Shown here one piece after another: positions 9,270-19,120 of a stretch of 64,000 nucleotides of DNA. Position numbers and translations under genes: made by a program. Numbering within the stretch: the first letter of the stretch is position 1; the number at the start of each line of letters is the position of its first letter. Below the pieces are notes generated by a model, which was not told the origin of the DNA, ran no database searches, and saw only the letters and a list, made by a program, of their open reading frames with translations. Source of the stretch: Phycisphaerales bacterium (GTDB lineage Bacteria > Planctomycetota > Phycisphaerae > Tepidisphaerales > Tepidisphaeraceae); the NCBI GenBank assembly GCA_020847375.1, contig JADLCB010000011.1, forward strand, positions 124,001 through 188,000. Direction: 5' to 3'.

Positions 9270-9311
9270 AATAAGACAAAAGTATCTTATTAGGTTCGCC
9301 GCAAAATGCAA
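9270..9311 (-). promoter_or_regulatory. Rrf2 promoter with palindromic operator
   Basis: On the minus strand: TTGCAT (9306-9311), 16-bp spacer, TAAGAT (9284-9289). The -10 box lies within an inverted repeat of AATAAGA and TCTTATT (9270-9276 and 9285-9291, 8-bp spacer). A further half site ATCTTATT lies upstream at 9331-9338. The repeat ends 15 bp before the start codon. This is the layout expected for an autorepressed Rrf2 gene. Confidence 0.6.
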
Positions 9312-9504
9312 GCACTAATCGCATAAAATCATCTTATTTTTTCCACCCTTGAAAAGACTGATTTGTAAGACGAAGAATAATTTCTGTAAACTATTTTAAT
9401 TGCAGTGGTTATGATACGTTGAGATTTGGATAGACGCTGAACAACAGGGAAATATAATCGCTCGCCTAAAATTGTTTTTCAGCTGTTTTGCTGTTCGTCG
9501 GGGT

Positions 9505-12500
9505 CTAATTTGTCTGATCGACCAGTGCTTTTTTGCCGCGATTTTTCTTCCGTGCTGGCTTGGGGGCAGATTCGCGAATATGCAGCTTGGGTTTGAGATA
9601 TTGCGCAGTATATGAACCAGCCACTTCACATAACGATTCGGGCGTACCCTGTCCGATGATCTGTCCGCCACCTTGACCACCCTCAGGGCCAAGATCGATC
9701 AACCAGTCAGCGCATTTAATCACGTCCAGATTATGCTCGATCACCAGAATCGTATTGCCAAGATCAGCCAGCCGGTTCAGCACATTCAACAGATTGTTGA
9801 TATCCGCAAAATGCAGACCGGTGGTCGGTTCGTCCAAGGTATAGAGCGTATGTCCGGTGGAATTTTTACCCAGTTCACTGGCCAGCTTGACGCGCTGCGC
9901 CTCCCCGCCAGATAGCTGCGTGCTGGGTTGGCCTAATCGTAGATAAGACAACCCCACATCATTGACCGCCTTAAGCATGCGATGAATTGAGGGAAAGTTA
10001 TCAAAGAAGACCAGTGCTTCCTCCATCGTCATGTCCAGAACATCCGCGATGGTCTTGCCGCGGTAACGAATCTCCAGCGTCTCAGCGTTGTAACGCTTGC
10101 CGTGGCATACTTCGCAATCAACATAGACATCCGGCAAAAAGTGCATCTCGATACACTTGGTGCCCTGGCCCTGACAGGCTTCACATCGTCCACCTTTGAC
10201 GTTGAAACTGAATCGACCCGCTTGGTATCCGCGCAGCTTGGCTTCGCGCGTTTTGGCGAAAATCTTGCGGATTTCATCGAATATGCCGGTATAAGTCGCG
10301 GGATTGGAACGACTGGTCCGCCCGATGGGTGACTGGTCAATTTCGATCACTTTGTCGATGTGCTGCGTTCCGCTGATTGATTTGTACGCGCCGGGCTTGA
10401 GCTTTGATCCATACAATTTGCGCTTCAGGGCCGGCAGCAGCGTCTGGTTGACCAGCGTACTTTTACCCGAACCGGAAACACCGGTCACGCAGATGAGTCC
10501 ACCCAGCGGAATGCGCACATCAATGTCTTTCAGGTTGTTGGCGCTGCAGCCCTTGAGTTCGATGCAATGACGCGCTGGCGCTAATGGGCGGCGTTCATCC
10601 GGCAATTTGATTTCCAGTTCACCCGTCAGGTAACGAATGGTTGTCGATTGTTTCTGATTAAGCACCTCCGGCATGTCGCCCTGGGCAACCACCATGCCGC
10701 CATGCGCACCAGCCGCCGGGCCGATGTCGATTAAATGATCTGCCGCACGGATGCAGTCTTCATCATGCTCGACCATCAACACCGTGTTGCCAATGTCGCG
10801 CAGACGCAGCAGGGTGCGGATCAAACGCGCATTATCGCGCTGATGCAGACCAATGGTTGGTTCATCCAGCACATAACAGACGCCAACCAATCCCGACCCA
10901 ACCTGCGTCGCCAGGCGAATACGCTGGGCTTCACCACCGGAGAGCGACCCGGTTTTTCGATCCAGCGTCAAATAACCCAGGCCAACATCCACCATAAAAC
11001 CGAGTCGCGCGCCAATTTCCTTGATGATGGGTGCGGCGATTTTTTGCCCTTCACTGTTCAACTGCAGATTTTCAAAAAACGTCCTGGCTGAATCGACCGT
11101 CATGATGGCAACATCATGGATCGAATAACCGGGTAGCTGGAGGCCACCGGCAGCGCCTCCGTTCTTTTTTGCTTTGCCCGCCTTGCCGTTTTCGCCAGCC
11201 TGCTTTGAGGACTTATTGAGTGGCTCGGGCGATTGATCCATGCCGTTGGCTGCAGCCCTTGGGAAGGCTTCATCCGCCAGACTATGCAGGCGCACAGCCA
11301 GAACTTCTGGTTTAAGTCGCGTGCCTTTGCACGTTTCGCACGGTTGTTCTGATTGATAATGAAAAAGTCGGGTTTTGACCCATTCTGATTCGGTTGTCTC
11401 GAAACGTCGTTGCAGATTGGGAATGACACCTTCAAACCAGCCGTCAGCGTCGCTGCCCGTCACATGATCACTGCCAAACATGAGAATATCGCGCACTTTT
11501 TTAGGCATTTGGCTGAACGGCGCGCTGTAATCGACGCCATGCTCGCGGCAGAACTGACGTAGCGCCCGGCTGTAGTAGATGTTCATCCGCTTGCCGTTCT
11601 TGCGCCACGCTTCAATCGCTCCGTTCTCCAGGCTGAGCGATTCATCGGGGACGATCAGATCGGGATCAAAATCGCTGGTCGTGCCCAAGCCATGGCAATC
11701 AGGGCATGCCCCCTGCGGGGCATTGAACGAAAAGACCCGCGGTTCCAGCTCCGGCAGATTCACTTCCGGATGACGCGGACAGGAAAAACGCTGGCTGAAA
11801 ATCTGGTCCGACCAATTACCATCTGGCTGGGCAATGCTGGCAATGACAAGTCCCTGACTCAGTCCGCCGGCCGTCTCGATTGAATCAGCCAGGCGCGAAC
11901 GTATCTCCGGCTTGAGGACAATCCGGTCAATCACCGCCTCGATATCGTGCTTAAAGTGTCTGCCCAGCTCTGGCAACTTGGCCTGGCTCAGTTCAATGAT
12001 CTGTCCATCAACTCGGGCACGCACGAATCCTTGTTTGATTAGCGCCGAAAAAACTTCCTTGTGGTGTCCTTTCATGGCGCGAACCACCGGGGCCAGAATC
12101 ATCACCTTCGTCCCAGCCGGCAGGGCGAACACGGCATCAGTAATCTGGCTGGCGCTTTGCGCTGTGATGCGCGTACCACATTTGTAGCAGTAGGGCGTTC
12201 CGGCCCGGGCAAAGAGCACGCGCAGATAGTCGTAGATTTCGGTCGTGGTGGCGACGGTGGATCGCGGGTTGGAACTGGCTGAACGCTGTTCAATGGCAAT
12301 GGTTGGAGGCAGGCCCTCAATCTCGTCGATGTCCGGTTTTTGCAGTTGATCTAGGAACTGCCGCGCGTAGGCGCTGAGCGATTCCATGTATTTACGCTGG
12401 CCTTCAGCGTAAATCGTATCGAACGCCAGTGTGCTTTTCCCCGAACCTGACAAACCGGTGATCGCCACCAGCCGATCACGCGGGATATCAAGATTAAACC

Positions 12501-12573
12501 CGCGCAGATTATGCTGGCGGGCCCCGACAATACGAATGTACTTGCTGTGATTACCGTTCATAAAGTCATGCAA
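9505..12573 (-). CDS. uvrA: excinuclease ABC subunit A
   Basis: Damage-recognition ATPase of nucleotide excision repair; works as a dimer with UvrB. Two ABC-type ATPase modules are visible, each with Walker A (GLSGSGKSTLAF at 40-51 and GVSGSGKSTLVN in the second half) and the signature LSGGEAQR (twice). The zinc-binding CxxC pairs are there: CYKCG, CPDCHG, CETCKG, CEACQG and CEVCHG. Length 1022 residues. Between CETCKG and the first signature is a Lys/Gly/Ala-rich stretch of about 30 residues that looks like a flexible insert. Start at 12573 or the ATG four codons later; no strong ribosome binding site at either. Stands alone on the minus strand. Confidence 0.98.
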   Translation of the reverse strand: MHDFMNGNHSKYIRIVGARQHNLRGFNLDIPRDRLVAITGLSGSGKSTLAFDTIYAEGQRKYMESLSAYARQFLDQLQKPDIDEIEGLPPTIAIEQRSASSNPRSTVATTTEIYDYLRVLFARAGTPYCYKCGTRITAQSASQITDAVFALPAGTKVMILAPVVRAMKGHHKEVFSALIKQGFVRARVDGQIIELSQAKLPELGRHFKHDIEAVIDRIVLKPEIRSRLADSIETAGGLSQGLVIASIAQPDGNWSDQIFSQRFSCPRHPEVNLPELEPRVFSFNAPQGACPDCHGLGTTSDFDPDLIVPDESLSLENGAIEAWRKNGKRMNIYYSRALRQFCREHGVDYSAPFSQMPKKVRDILMFGSDHVTGSDADGWFEGVIPNLQRRFETTESEWVKTRLFHYQSEQPCETCKGTRLKPEVLAVRLHSLADEAFPRAAANGMDQSPEPLNKSSKQAGENGKAGKAKKNGGAAGGLQLPGYSIHDVAIMTVDSARTFFENLQLNSEGQKIAAPIIKEIGARLGFMVDVGLGYLTLDRKTGSLSGGEAQRIRLATQVGSGLVGVCYVLDEPTIGLHQRDNARLIRTLLRLRDIGNTVLMVEHDEDCIRAADHLIDIGPAAGAHGGMVVAQGDMPEVLNQKQSTTIRYLTGELEIKLPDERRPLAPARHCIELKGCSANNLKDIDVRIPLGGLICVTGVSGSGKSTLVNQTLLPALKRKLYGSKLKPGAYKSISGTQHIDKVIEIDQSPIGRTSRSNPATYTGIFDEIRKIFAKTREAKLRGYQAGRFSFNVKGGRCEACQGQGTKCIEMHFLPDVYVDCEVCHGKRYNAETLEIRYRGKTIADVLDMTMEEALVFFDNFPSIHRMLKAVNDVGLSYLRLGQPSTQLSGGEAQRVKLASELGKNSTGHTLYTLDEPTTGLHFADINNLLNVLNRLADLGNTILVIEHNLDVIKCADWLIDLGPEGGQGGGQIIGQGTPESLCEVAGSYTAQYLKPKLHIRESAPKPARKKNRGKKALVDQTN

Positions 12574-12769
12574 ACTGCTGAAACGAATATCCTAAAGCCT
12601 GCATCCATTGTTGCAACGCAGACGCTTCCGTGATGATGATAGCAATCAAGTCAATCGCGCGGAGTTGCCCGCGCCGGCCGTTGCGCACACAGGCCATTGT
12701 AGGCAGGCATCCAGCAACGGGTGGCTGGTGGGGTTTGATATGAAATTGCCCGCAGACGCGGATGCGCAA

Positions 12770-13267
12770 TCATTCAGCGGCATGCGGCCGCTCCCGCAGC
12801 GCCTGCATCAGCTCCTGGGTGTCCAGAACATTCATAAACGGCAACAGATCGGAGGCGCGCTCGATGACGTAGTGGGTTAATTGTTCACGAACAACGTCAT
12901 GGAGATTCTCCACCGTCCAGGGTTTGGCGATGTAGTGATGCAACCGAGCCTGGTTGACGGCTTTGATCGTATCGGCCAGACCAGCCTGAGCCGTCACCAG
13001 CACCTTGCGCGAGGAGCTGGTGCGCGGATCGGCATTGAGTGACACCAAAAAATCAACACCAGTCATCCCGGGCATGACATGATCCGCCAGTACCAGCGCC
13101 AATCGACCGCCACCTGACAGAAAATCGTCAACCGCCTGACGCGCATCGGTGGCATCTTCAGCGGCTTCGATCCGAAATGCTGCTGCAAATGGTTCCAGAT
13201 CGCGCACGAGGGCATCCAAAACCGCCCGTTCATCTTCGATACACAAAATCATGTATTGCTGCTTCAT
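12770..13267 (-). CDS. single-domain response regulator with C-terminal extension
   Basis: Receiver domain (about 1-125) with the acidic pair Glu11-Asp12, the phosphoacceptor Asp62 in LADHVMPGMTG, a Thr in VLVTAQAG and the conserved Lys in YIAKPW. The remaining ~40 residues contain no recognisable output domain. The gene overlaps the upstream histidine kinase by 4 bp (ATGA), so the two are translationally coupled and surely partners. The C-terminal extension (HYVIERASDLLPFMNVLDTQ) resembles a segment in the N-terminal part of the kinase. With no DNA-binding domain it likely acts by protein-protein contact. Confidence 0.88.
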   Translation of the reverse strand: MKQQYMILCIEDERAVLDALVRDLEPFAAAFRIEAAEDATDARQAVDDFLSGGGRLALVLADHVMPGMTGVDFLVSLNADPRTSSSRKVLVTAQAGLADTIKAVNQARLHHYIAKPWTVENLHDVVREQLTHYVIERASDLLPFMNVLDTQELMQALRERPHAAE

Positions 13268-15432
13268 GATTCAGTCCTTCGGTTAGAGGGTCTGCCCTCA
13301 TCAGACGAGCCAACCTGGCCAGATAAATCAACAGAGTTCAAGGTGCTGTCCGGGCTTGCTGTTTCGTCCGCGTTAACTGGATCGGCCGGCAGGATAACCT
13401 GCACGGTGGTTTGCCCGGGTTGCGATTCGATATGGATGCTCCCCCGGTGCCTATGGACAATCTGCTGGCAGATGACCAGCCCCATGCCCAGCCCAAAACC
13501 CGCCCCGGCTCGTTTGGTTGTAAAGTTGAGGTCAAATACCCGCGACAGATTTTCTGAGGTGATACCTGCGCCGTTATCCGTAATACGCACCATCACGCGC
13601 TGATGGTCAGCGGGCTGATTGTGTTGAGTATTTTCCGGTTGATCATCCTCCAGAACCATCGTCTGGATCGTCAGCTCGCCGGGTTGCGGCATGGCATCAA
13701 TGGCATTGGCGATGAGATTTGACCAGACCTGATTAAGCTGGGCAGCCCACCCGCGAATTTTCGGTAGCTGACCAAACTGACGATGCACATTCACTTGTTT
13801 TAAGCGATCGTGAAATAGTAGCAGCGTATCTTCCAGACCCTCATTGAGATCAATCTCCGCCAACTCTTCCTGCGGGCGGGCGTAGGAACGCAGACTCTTG
13901 ACGATGGCGCTGATTCGTTCGCCACTGATGCGGATGTTGCGCAGGCTGGTTCCAAACTGCCAGGCCCGTTCAAGGGTTGCCAGGCGAAGATCGCGGCGGC
14001 TGGCGGGCAGGTTGCCGATCGTTTGTTTATACGCATCGAGCGTTGTAATACCCACTTTCAGCAAGCGCCGGACCAATTCCTGATCGCCGATCGATTTTTC
14101 CAGTGCCTGACGACATTGCCGCAGTTCAGCCGTCGGTAGTGGCGTGCTGTTCATGGCCGTCTGCACGGACTTGACCAGCATCGGCCCATCAACTTGCGCA
14201 CCGATGAACGGCAGGGCGTCTTCCACGACATAATCCGTTGCCCGAATGATTGCGGTCGCGGGGTTGTTCAATTCGTGACCGACACCCGCCACCAGCTGGC
14301 CAAGAATGACCATTTTTTCCTGTTCGATCAATCGCGCCTGCGCATCCTCCAGTTGTTTGAGCGCATCAGCCAGATTATCGCGCTGGCTGGCCAGTGCCAG
14401 GTTCAAATCTTCAATCTGCAACTGCAATTCGACGATCCGGCGCAGGCGTTTAACCAGCGAGCGGACATGCACGATCATGAAATAGAGCAACAGTGCCGGT
14501 TCGCGCTGCAACGCCTCGTCCAGCTCCTGCCAGCTCAGAAAAATCGTGCGGACGCTGGTGATGCTCCGGGCGGTGAAAAAAGTCTTTTGCCGGCCGGCCA
14601 GCGCCAGTAAACCGACGATTCGCCCGACGGATTTGCTGTGAAAAACGATATTTTTATCCCCATGCCGGCGCGATAATTCAATCTGGCCGTCCAGAATCAC
14701 CCAGATTCCGTCGATGGTTTCATCCTCAGTCAACAGAACCGTGTCGGCAGGCAGTTGCTGAATGGTTGGATCAACCAGAACCTGCTGTAAAAGGTCGAGC
14801 ATTCGCGCTTCGGCTGCTTCATCACTTAAACGACTGGCCGAGGTGATCGAATGACGCAACAGGCGCAATCGCCCGCCCAATTCGTCATTGGCGCGCTGCG
14901 ATTCCACCAGCGCATCAGCCAGTACCCGGCTGTCCAGCACGCTGCACATTTTCGTCAGCGCCTCCGGCGCATGGTGAACGATGTAATCCGTTATCAGTTC
15001 GCGCGCCAGTCGCAATAGTTCCGCGTGATTCTCCTGATGTTTGACCAGTCCATCGGCCGCCGAGGGCATTTCATCGCTGCCGATTGCCAGCAGACGCGGC
15101 GGCGCCTGTCGGTGCGCTGTGCCCACGTTATCCAGCGCAGCCAACGAGTCTGATCCCAATGAATCAGCCGCAATGGTCAGGGGTGGTTGCTCCATGATCG
15201 CCGCGTAGCCCACGATCAGAGGCACGGCGGCCTGCTCGCTGTTTAACGCCTGTATGCGCCATGCACCAACCTGCATGTTGTCAACCAGTTCGACGGCAAC
15301 CATGTCTCCCAGCGCATTGCGCAGAACCGGCGCGACAGCCGTACCGACCTGCCCGACACACAGCACGATGAATCGCGTCAGTGGCCCGCGTTTTTCGGTC
15401 ATGGTTTGATTCTTGTGATGAATCTCGTTCAT
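13264..15432 (-). CDS. hybrid-like sensor histidine kinase: pseudo-receiver, cNMP-binding domain, HisKA, HATPase
   Basis: Soluble kinase of about 722 residues, without membrane segments. Order: N-terminal receiver-like region (about 18-165) that lacks the phosphoacceptor Asp; a cyclic-nucleotide-binding domain (about 205-320, DGIWVILDGQIELSRRHG); a coiled coil (about 335-375); the H-box LVAGVGHELNNPATAII with His386; and the HATPase domain (N box NLIANAIDAM, DNGAGI, GFGLGMGL). Residues around 133-165 resemble the C-terminal tail of its partner regulator. It overlaps that regulator by 4 bp and lies 82 bp behind the SLC13 transporter gene on the same strand. Start at 15432 or at ATG 15402; neither has a clear ribosome binding site. 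The ligand is unknown. Confidence 0.88.
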   Translation of the reverse strand: MNEIHHKNQTMTEKRGPLTRFIVLCVGQVGTAVAPVLRNALGDMVAVELVDNMQVGAWRIQALNSEQAAVPLIVGYAAIMEQPPLTIAADSLGSDSLAALDNVGTAHRQAPPRLLAIGSDEMPSAADGLVKHQENHAELLRLARELITDYIVHHAPEALTKMCSVLDSRVLADALVESQRANDELGGRLRLLRHSITSASRLSDEAAEARMLDLLQQVLVDPTIQQLPADTVLLTEDETIDGIWVILDGQIELSRRHGDKNIVFHSKSVGRIVGLLALAGRQKTFFTARSITSVRTIFLSWQELDEALQREPALLLYFMIVHVRSLVKRLRRIVELQLQIEDLNLALASQRDNLADALKQLEDAQARLIEQEKMVILGQLVAGVGHELNNPATAIIRATDYVVEDALPFIGAQVDGPMLVKSVQTAMNSTPLPTAELRQCRQALEKSIGDQELVRRLLKVGITTLDAYKQTIGNLPASRRDLRLATLERAWQFGTSLRNIRISGERISAIVKSLRSYARPQEELAEIDLNEGLEDTLLLFHDRLKQVNVHRQFGQLPKIRGWAAQLNQVWSNLIANAIDAMPQPGELTIQTMVLEDDQPENTQHNQPADHQRVMVRITDNGAGITSENLSRVFDLNFTTKRAGAGFGLGMGLVICQQIVHRHRGSIHIESQPGQTTVQVILPADPVNADETASPDSTLNSVDLSGQVGSSDEGRPSNRRTES

Positions 15433-15514
15433 GGCGCCATGTCGTCCAATCAGGTCATGTTATCCGTTCGTTCATTGGGTCATGCTCTATTGAACACGCT
15501 GGTTTTCGTCCGCA

Positions 15515-16972
15515 TCATGCCGGGATGATTCCCAGCAGTCTCCAGAACCAAGGCCCGACGATTACCAATATACCCCAGGTGACAATGCCGATGATCCCGC
15601 CAATCAGCGCCATGTCCTTCACTTTGACAGCGCCGGTGCTGAAGGCGATGGCATTGGGGGGTGTGGAGATCGGCAGGGCCATGGCCAGCGATGAACCTAC
15701 CGCGATCCAGATTCCCGCCTCGATCGGGCTGACGCTGATTTCCGGACTTTTGGCCAGGGCGATACCAATCGGCACCATCAAGTTGGCCGTCGCGCTGTGG
15801 CTGATAAAGGTGCCCATGGTCAGTGCCGCCAGTGCCAGGGTCGCCACGATAATGCCAGGACTCATCGACTCCCACGGGAACAGTCCGATGAACCATTTAT
15901 CCATGCCGGTCTGGCCAATTCCCAATCCCAGGGCAATACCGCCAGCCACCAGCCACAACACATGCCAGTCAAGCTCCTGCACGTCCTTGACGGTGAAGAC
16001 GCGCGTACACAGCAGAATGACGACCGGTACGAATCCGATCAAGTTTGAATTCATGCCATGAATGGCTTCGGTCAACCAGAGCACCACGGTCAAAATGAAT
16101 GTAACGTAAAAAATAATTGCCTTGGGGCTTTTGTCGAATGCACTTTTCAACTCCAGTTTGATCGATTTCTGGTCTGAACGATAAAACCCTGCCAGCAGCG
16201 CCCAGCAGATCGCCAGAAAGACCAGCATCAGCGGTACGGCGCCCATCGTCCAGTGCAAGAATGAGGGAATTTGGTACATTAAAGTTGGGTCGGCGGCTTT
16301 GGCGCTGCTCAGCGCACCCAAGGCAATGGCATTGGGTGGCGTGCCAATCGGCGTGCCGATACCGCCGATGTTGGCAGCGAACGGAATCGCCATGGCCAGG
16401 CCCGTGCGCATACGGTCGCCCGTCGGCAGGCTGGCCATGACCGGAATCGCCACCGCCATCATGGTTGCAGTCGTGGCGGTGTTGCTCATGAACATCGAAA
16501 AAATCGCAGTCACCAGCATCAGCCCCATCAGGACCATCGGCGGCCGCGAACCAAATGGTCGCAGAACGACGGCTGATAAACTGTGATCGAGTTTGAATTT
16601 TGAAGCCCCGGCTGCCAGAAAAAAACCGCCGAGAAACAGAATAATGACCGGATCGGCCATCGTGGCGAAAATATCCTTGTAATTCAGCAGAACCTGCCGG
16701 TCGATGCCGCTGGTCAACGCCACCGGAGCCTGGCGGCTGAGCATTAAAACCATCAGCAACATCACCAGCATGGCGGTGGCGTGCATCGGTACGGCCTCGC
16801 TGACCCACAACACGATCGCCAGAATGAAAATGGCGAACATGCGGTGCCCAGCCGGACTCAATCCATCGATTGTTATCACCAGGGGCAGGCAGAAACCGGC
16901 TATACCAACCAGCAGACCAATGAGTTGAGTAACGGAGATCTGAAATCCCGAACGTGCTACTGAGACGGTCAT
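15515..16972 (-). CDS. SLC13/DASS family anion (dicarboxylate) transporter
   Basis: Integral membrane protein of 485 residues with about 11-12 hydrophobic segments. Both halves carry the DASS substrate/sodium site: Ser-Asn-Thr at 163-165 in MSNTATTATMM with GTPPNAIALG near 215, and SHSATANLM with STPPNAIAFS in the second half. This family imports dicarboxylates, citrate or sulfate with sodium. The ATG at 16972 has AAGG 8 bases before it; a TTG two codons earlier is also in frame. The kinase and regulator genes follow on the same strand, so the transporter may be co-transcribed with, or serve as a target of, that two-component system. Confidence 0.92.
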   Translation of the reverse strand: MTVSVARSGFQISVTQLIGLLVGIAGFCLPLVITIDGLSPAGHRMFAIFILAIVLWVSEAVPMHATAMLVMLLMVLMLSRQAPVALTSGIDRQVLLNYKDIFATMADPVIILFLGGFFLAAGASKFKLDHSLSAVVLRPFGSRPPMVLMGLMLVTAIFSMFMSNTATTATMMAVAIPVMASLPTGDRMRTGLAMAIPFAANIGGIGTPIGTPPNAIALGALSSAKAADPTLMYQIPSFLHWTMGAVPLMLVFLAICWALLAGFYRSDQKSIKLELKSAFDKSPKAIIFYVTFILTVVLWLTEAIHGMNSNLIGFVPVVILLCTRVFTVKDVQELDWHVLWLVAGGIALGLGIGQTGMDKWFIGLFPWESMSPGIIVATLALAALTMGTFISHSATANLMVPIGIALAKSPEISVSPIEAGIWIAVGSSLAMALPISTPPNAIAFSTGAVKVKDMALIGGIIGIVTWGILVIVGPWFWRLLGIIPA

Positions 16973-17197
16973 CGGCAACGCCTTCTTTCAAAAAAGCGAT
17001 GAAAAACTAACAAACCAATGCACGCACCAACACCAGGACAAATCGTCCACGTATCATCCTGCCCGAGTCAATCCAATCAAGGCTGACATTAATAAAGAGT
17101 CTGCAAAGGTGTGAATTAGTGATTCTTCCAAAGGTTAAACTCCGGTATCCTTGTGTTACGATTCCGGCGATAACGGCTTTCAACAGGAAAGAACTCC

Positions 17198-18427
17198 ATG
17201 CGCGGGTTGACGATCAATCAGTGGCTGAAACGACTTGCGTTGTGTATCGGCGTTATCGGGCTGTTCATCGGGCCAAGTTTTGCGCAAACTCAACCATCCA
17301 ATGCCGAATTGCCCGCCACGCAGGGCAACACCAACCCGACCGCACCGCAACCAACGGCTGATCCGGTCGCGGCAGCCAAACCGATTGTTGCAATTTTCCC
17401 ACTGGCTGGCGATACGCCACAGGAGCTGCGTGACAAGGTTGGTTTTTCACTGCGCGCCAAATTGGATCGCGATGAGCACTATGAGGTTATCGACGGTTAT
17501 ACCATCGCCGATGTAGTTTCAGCTTTGGATGAACCGGTCAGCCTGGCAACGCCGTTGCAGCAGGTATTCAGATTAGCCGGGTCGCTGGAGGCGCAAGTCG
17601 CCATCTGGGGTGAATTGAATCAATCATCGCAAGGCACGCTGCTCAAATTACATATAGCCAATATCGCGCAGCCCGACAGCGCCCCGCGCACGATCAGCCA
17701 GAGTATCATCAAACCGACTGATCTTCGTTTTGTGTCAGAAAAAATACTCGCAGCGCTCCCACTGGTCGGTTCATTCAAGCACCCCAGCCAGATCGCTGTT
17801 CACAATGATGCCGACGCCGAACTGCTCTGGCAGACGAATCCGAACCTTGTTTCCAACGGAGATTTTTCTCAGTCCGGGATGTGGGAATTTATTTACATGG
17901 GGGATAAGCGCCTTGTGGGTTTTCAAACGCAACTGCCGCCGCCTGAGTCGGATCAGGCAGCGGTTGTGGAAGTGGACGGTAATCGCGTGCTGGCGCTGCA
18001 GGTGTCAAAAACAGCCGCTGAAAACAATGGCCTGGCGGTTTTGTCGCAGCCGATTGAGATCAAACCCGATACGCGCTATCGCCTGAGCTTTCGTTATCTC
18101 AGCCAAGGGCCGCGCCTGCATGTGTTTGTAAAAGGCTATACATTGTTTGAGGACATTAACGGCCAGAAAACTCAGCGCGAAGTCTATCGTCGTCAAGTGC
18201 CACCCAGCGGGGACACCCATGGTCAATGGGTAACGGTTGTTAATGAGTTGAACCCACAGCATGTAACACTGCCTGTACAAACGCTGCGAATTGATCTGTA
18301 TGTCTACTTTCAGTCCGGGCTGGTGCTGTTTGATGATGTCATTCTCAAAGCCATCGGCCAACCAACCCACCGCGCCGACGATGCTGCACTGGATCTGCCC
18401 GTTACGCGCCCGGCTGAAACGCCGTAA
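17198..18427 (+). CDS. secreted protein of unknown function with FlgO/TolB-like and carbohydrate-binding-like parts
   Basis: I do not recognise a named family over the full length. Residues 1-29 are a Sec signal peptide ending in SFAQT. After a Pro/Thr/Gln-rich linker, about 62-190 (VAIFPLAGDTPQELRDKVGF, then YEVIDGYTIADVV) resembles periplasmic domains that sense or build on short-lived assemblies (FlgO or TolB N-terminal type). Residues about 215-390 read like a jelly-roll carbohydrate-binding module: NLVSNGDFSQSGMWEF at its start and DTRYRLSFRYLSQGP in the middle. AGGAA lies before the ATG. It is divergent from the SLC13 gene. The 225-bp gap between them has no feature I can defend. Confidence 0.6.
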   Translation: MRGLTINQWLKRLALCIGVIGLFIGPSFAQTQPSNAELPATQGNTNPTAPQPTADPVAAAKPIVAIFPLAGDTPQELRDKVGFSLRAKLDRDEHYEVIDGYTIADVVSALDEPVSLATPLQQVFRLAGSLEAQVAIWGELNQSSQGTLLKLHIANIAQPDSAPRTISQSIIKPTDLRFVSEKILAALPLVGSFKHPSQIAVHNDADAELLWQTNPNLVSNGDFSQSGMWEFIYMGDKRLVGFQTQLPPPESDQAAVVEVDGNRVLALQVSKTAAENNGLAVLSQPIEIKPDTRYRLSFRYLSQGPRLHVFVKGYTLFEDINGQKTQREVYRRQVPPSGDTHGQWVTVVNELNPQHVTLPVQTLRIDLYVYFQSGLVLFDDVILKAIGQPTHRADDAALDLPVTRPAETP

Positions 18428-18737
18428 CGAGGCGCCGCAGGTTCTGTGTACCTAATAAAAACAGAATAAAAAATATGGAAAACAACGCAAGAGTTGCGTA
18501 ATCACCGCGACGAATTGCGCCATATAAAAAATAATTCTTCTAAAAATAACTGTAAAATAACGAGTTAGGGATTTTGAGTTTCAGGAAATACATTTTTGTT
18601 TGTAAATAGGGGTACAATCGCATATAAATGTGCTTAGTCTTACTGATTGGCAGGGTGTGTAGGGGGGTGGATCGTCCTGCCATTGCGTGGGCGGTGTGAC
18701 TGAGGACCTCATCTCAGGGGCGTAGCAAGGAGTACAG
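18428..18737 (+). promoter_or_regulatory. AT-rich intergenic region and long leader of the cold-shock gene
   Basis: The first half is very AT-rich. A candidate promoter is TTTGTA, 18-bp spacer, TATAAA near 18600-18630, which would give a leader of about 105 bases. The leader contains a small hairpin, CTGAG (18700-18704) with CTCAG (18713-18717), just before the AAGGAG box. Long structured leaders are known for cspA-type mRNAs, where they control translation by temperature; that this one does so is inference. Confidence 0.4.
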
Positions 18738-18989
18738 ATGGCTAAGGGTACGGTTAAATGGTTTGATACGAAGAAGGGCTTTGGTTTCCTGTTGAATGAT
18801 CAGGGCCAGGACGTTTTCGTTCATTACAGCGTCATCCAGGGCGAGGGGTTTCGTTCGCTCAAAGAAGGTGAAGTGGTGGAATACGAACCGGCAACAGGCG
18901 AAAAAGGCCTGTCCGCGCAACAGGTTCGGCGGGTCTCTGCTCCGCGCACGAAAGAGACACCCGGCAACCCGCTTTCGGCTGCGGTGTAA
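18738..18989 (+). CDS. cold-shock domain protein (CspA family)
   Basis: 83-residue nucleic-acid chaperone. The OB-fold cold-shock domain fills residues 1-66, with the RNP1 motif KGFGFL and the RNP2 motif VFVHY that stack on single-stranded RNA. The opening [18 protein letters not shown] is diagnostic. The last ~17 residues (after [13 protein letters not shown]) are an extra tail not found in the smallest members. A strong AAGGAG box precedes the ATG. It is monocistronic by its spacing, with a long leader. Confidence 0.95.
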   Translation: MAKGTVKWFDTKKGFGFLLNDQGQDVFVHYSVIQGEGFRSLKEGEVVEYEPATGEKGLSAQQVRRVSAPRTKETPGNPLSAAV

Positions 18990-19120
18990 TGGGGCGCTTG
19001 GCATAAACACCAGACAATGAACAGACTTCGGTTCCGGCGGGTAAAATCCGGACTGGGTTCGGCGTTTTGTGCTGGGCTGATCATGGACAAAACGGGGTCG
19101 TTGCCTCTACTGTTGACAAC

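Noticed and set aside
15969-16991. 340-codon open frame on the minus strand in another frame of the SLC13 gene
   Set aside because: It overlaps the transporter frame, which has clear membrane segments and family motifs; the alternative product is rich in His/Arg/Gly with no recognisable domain.
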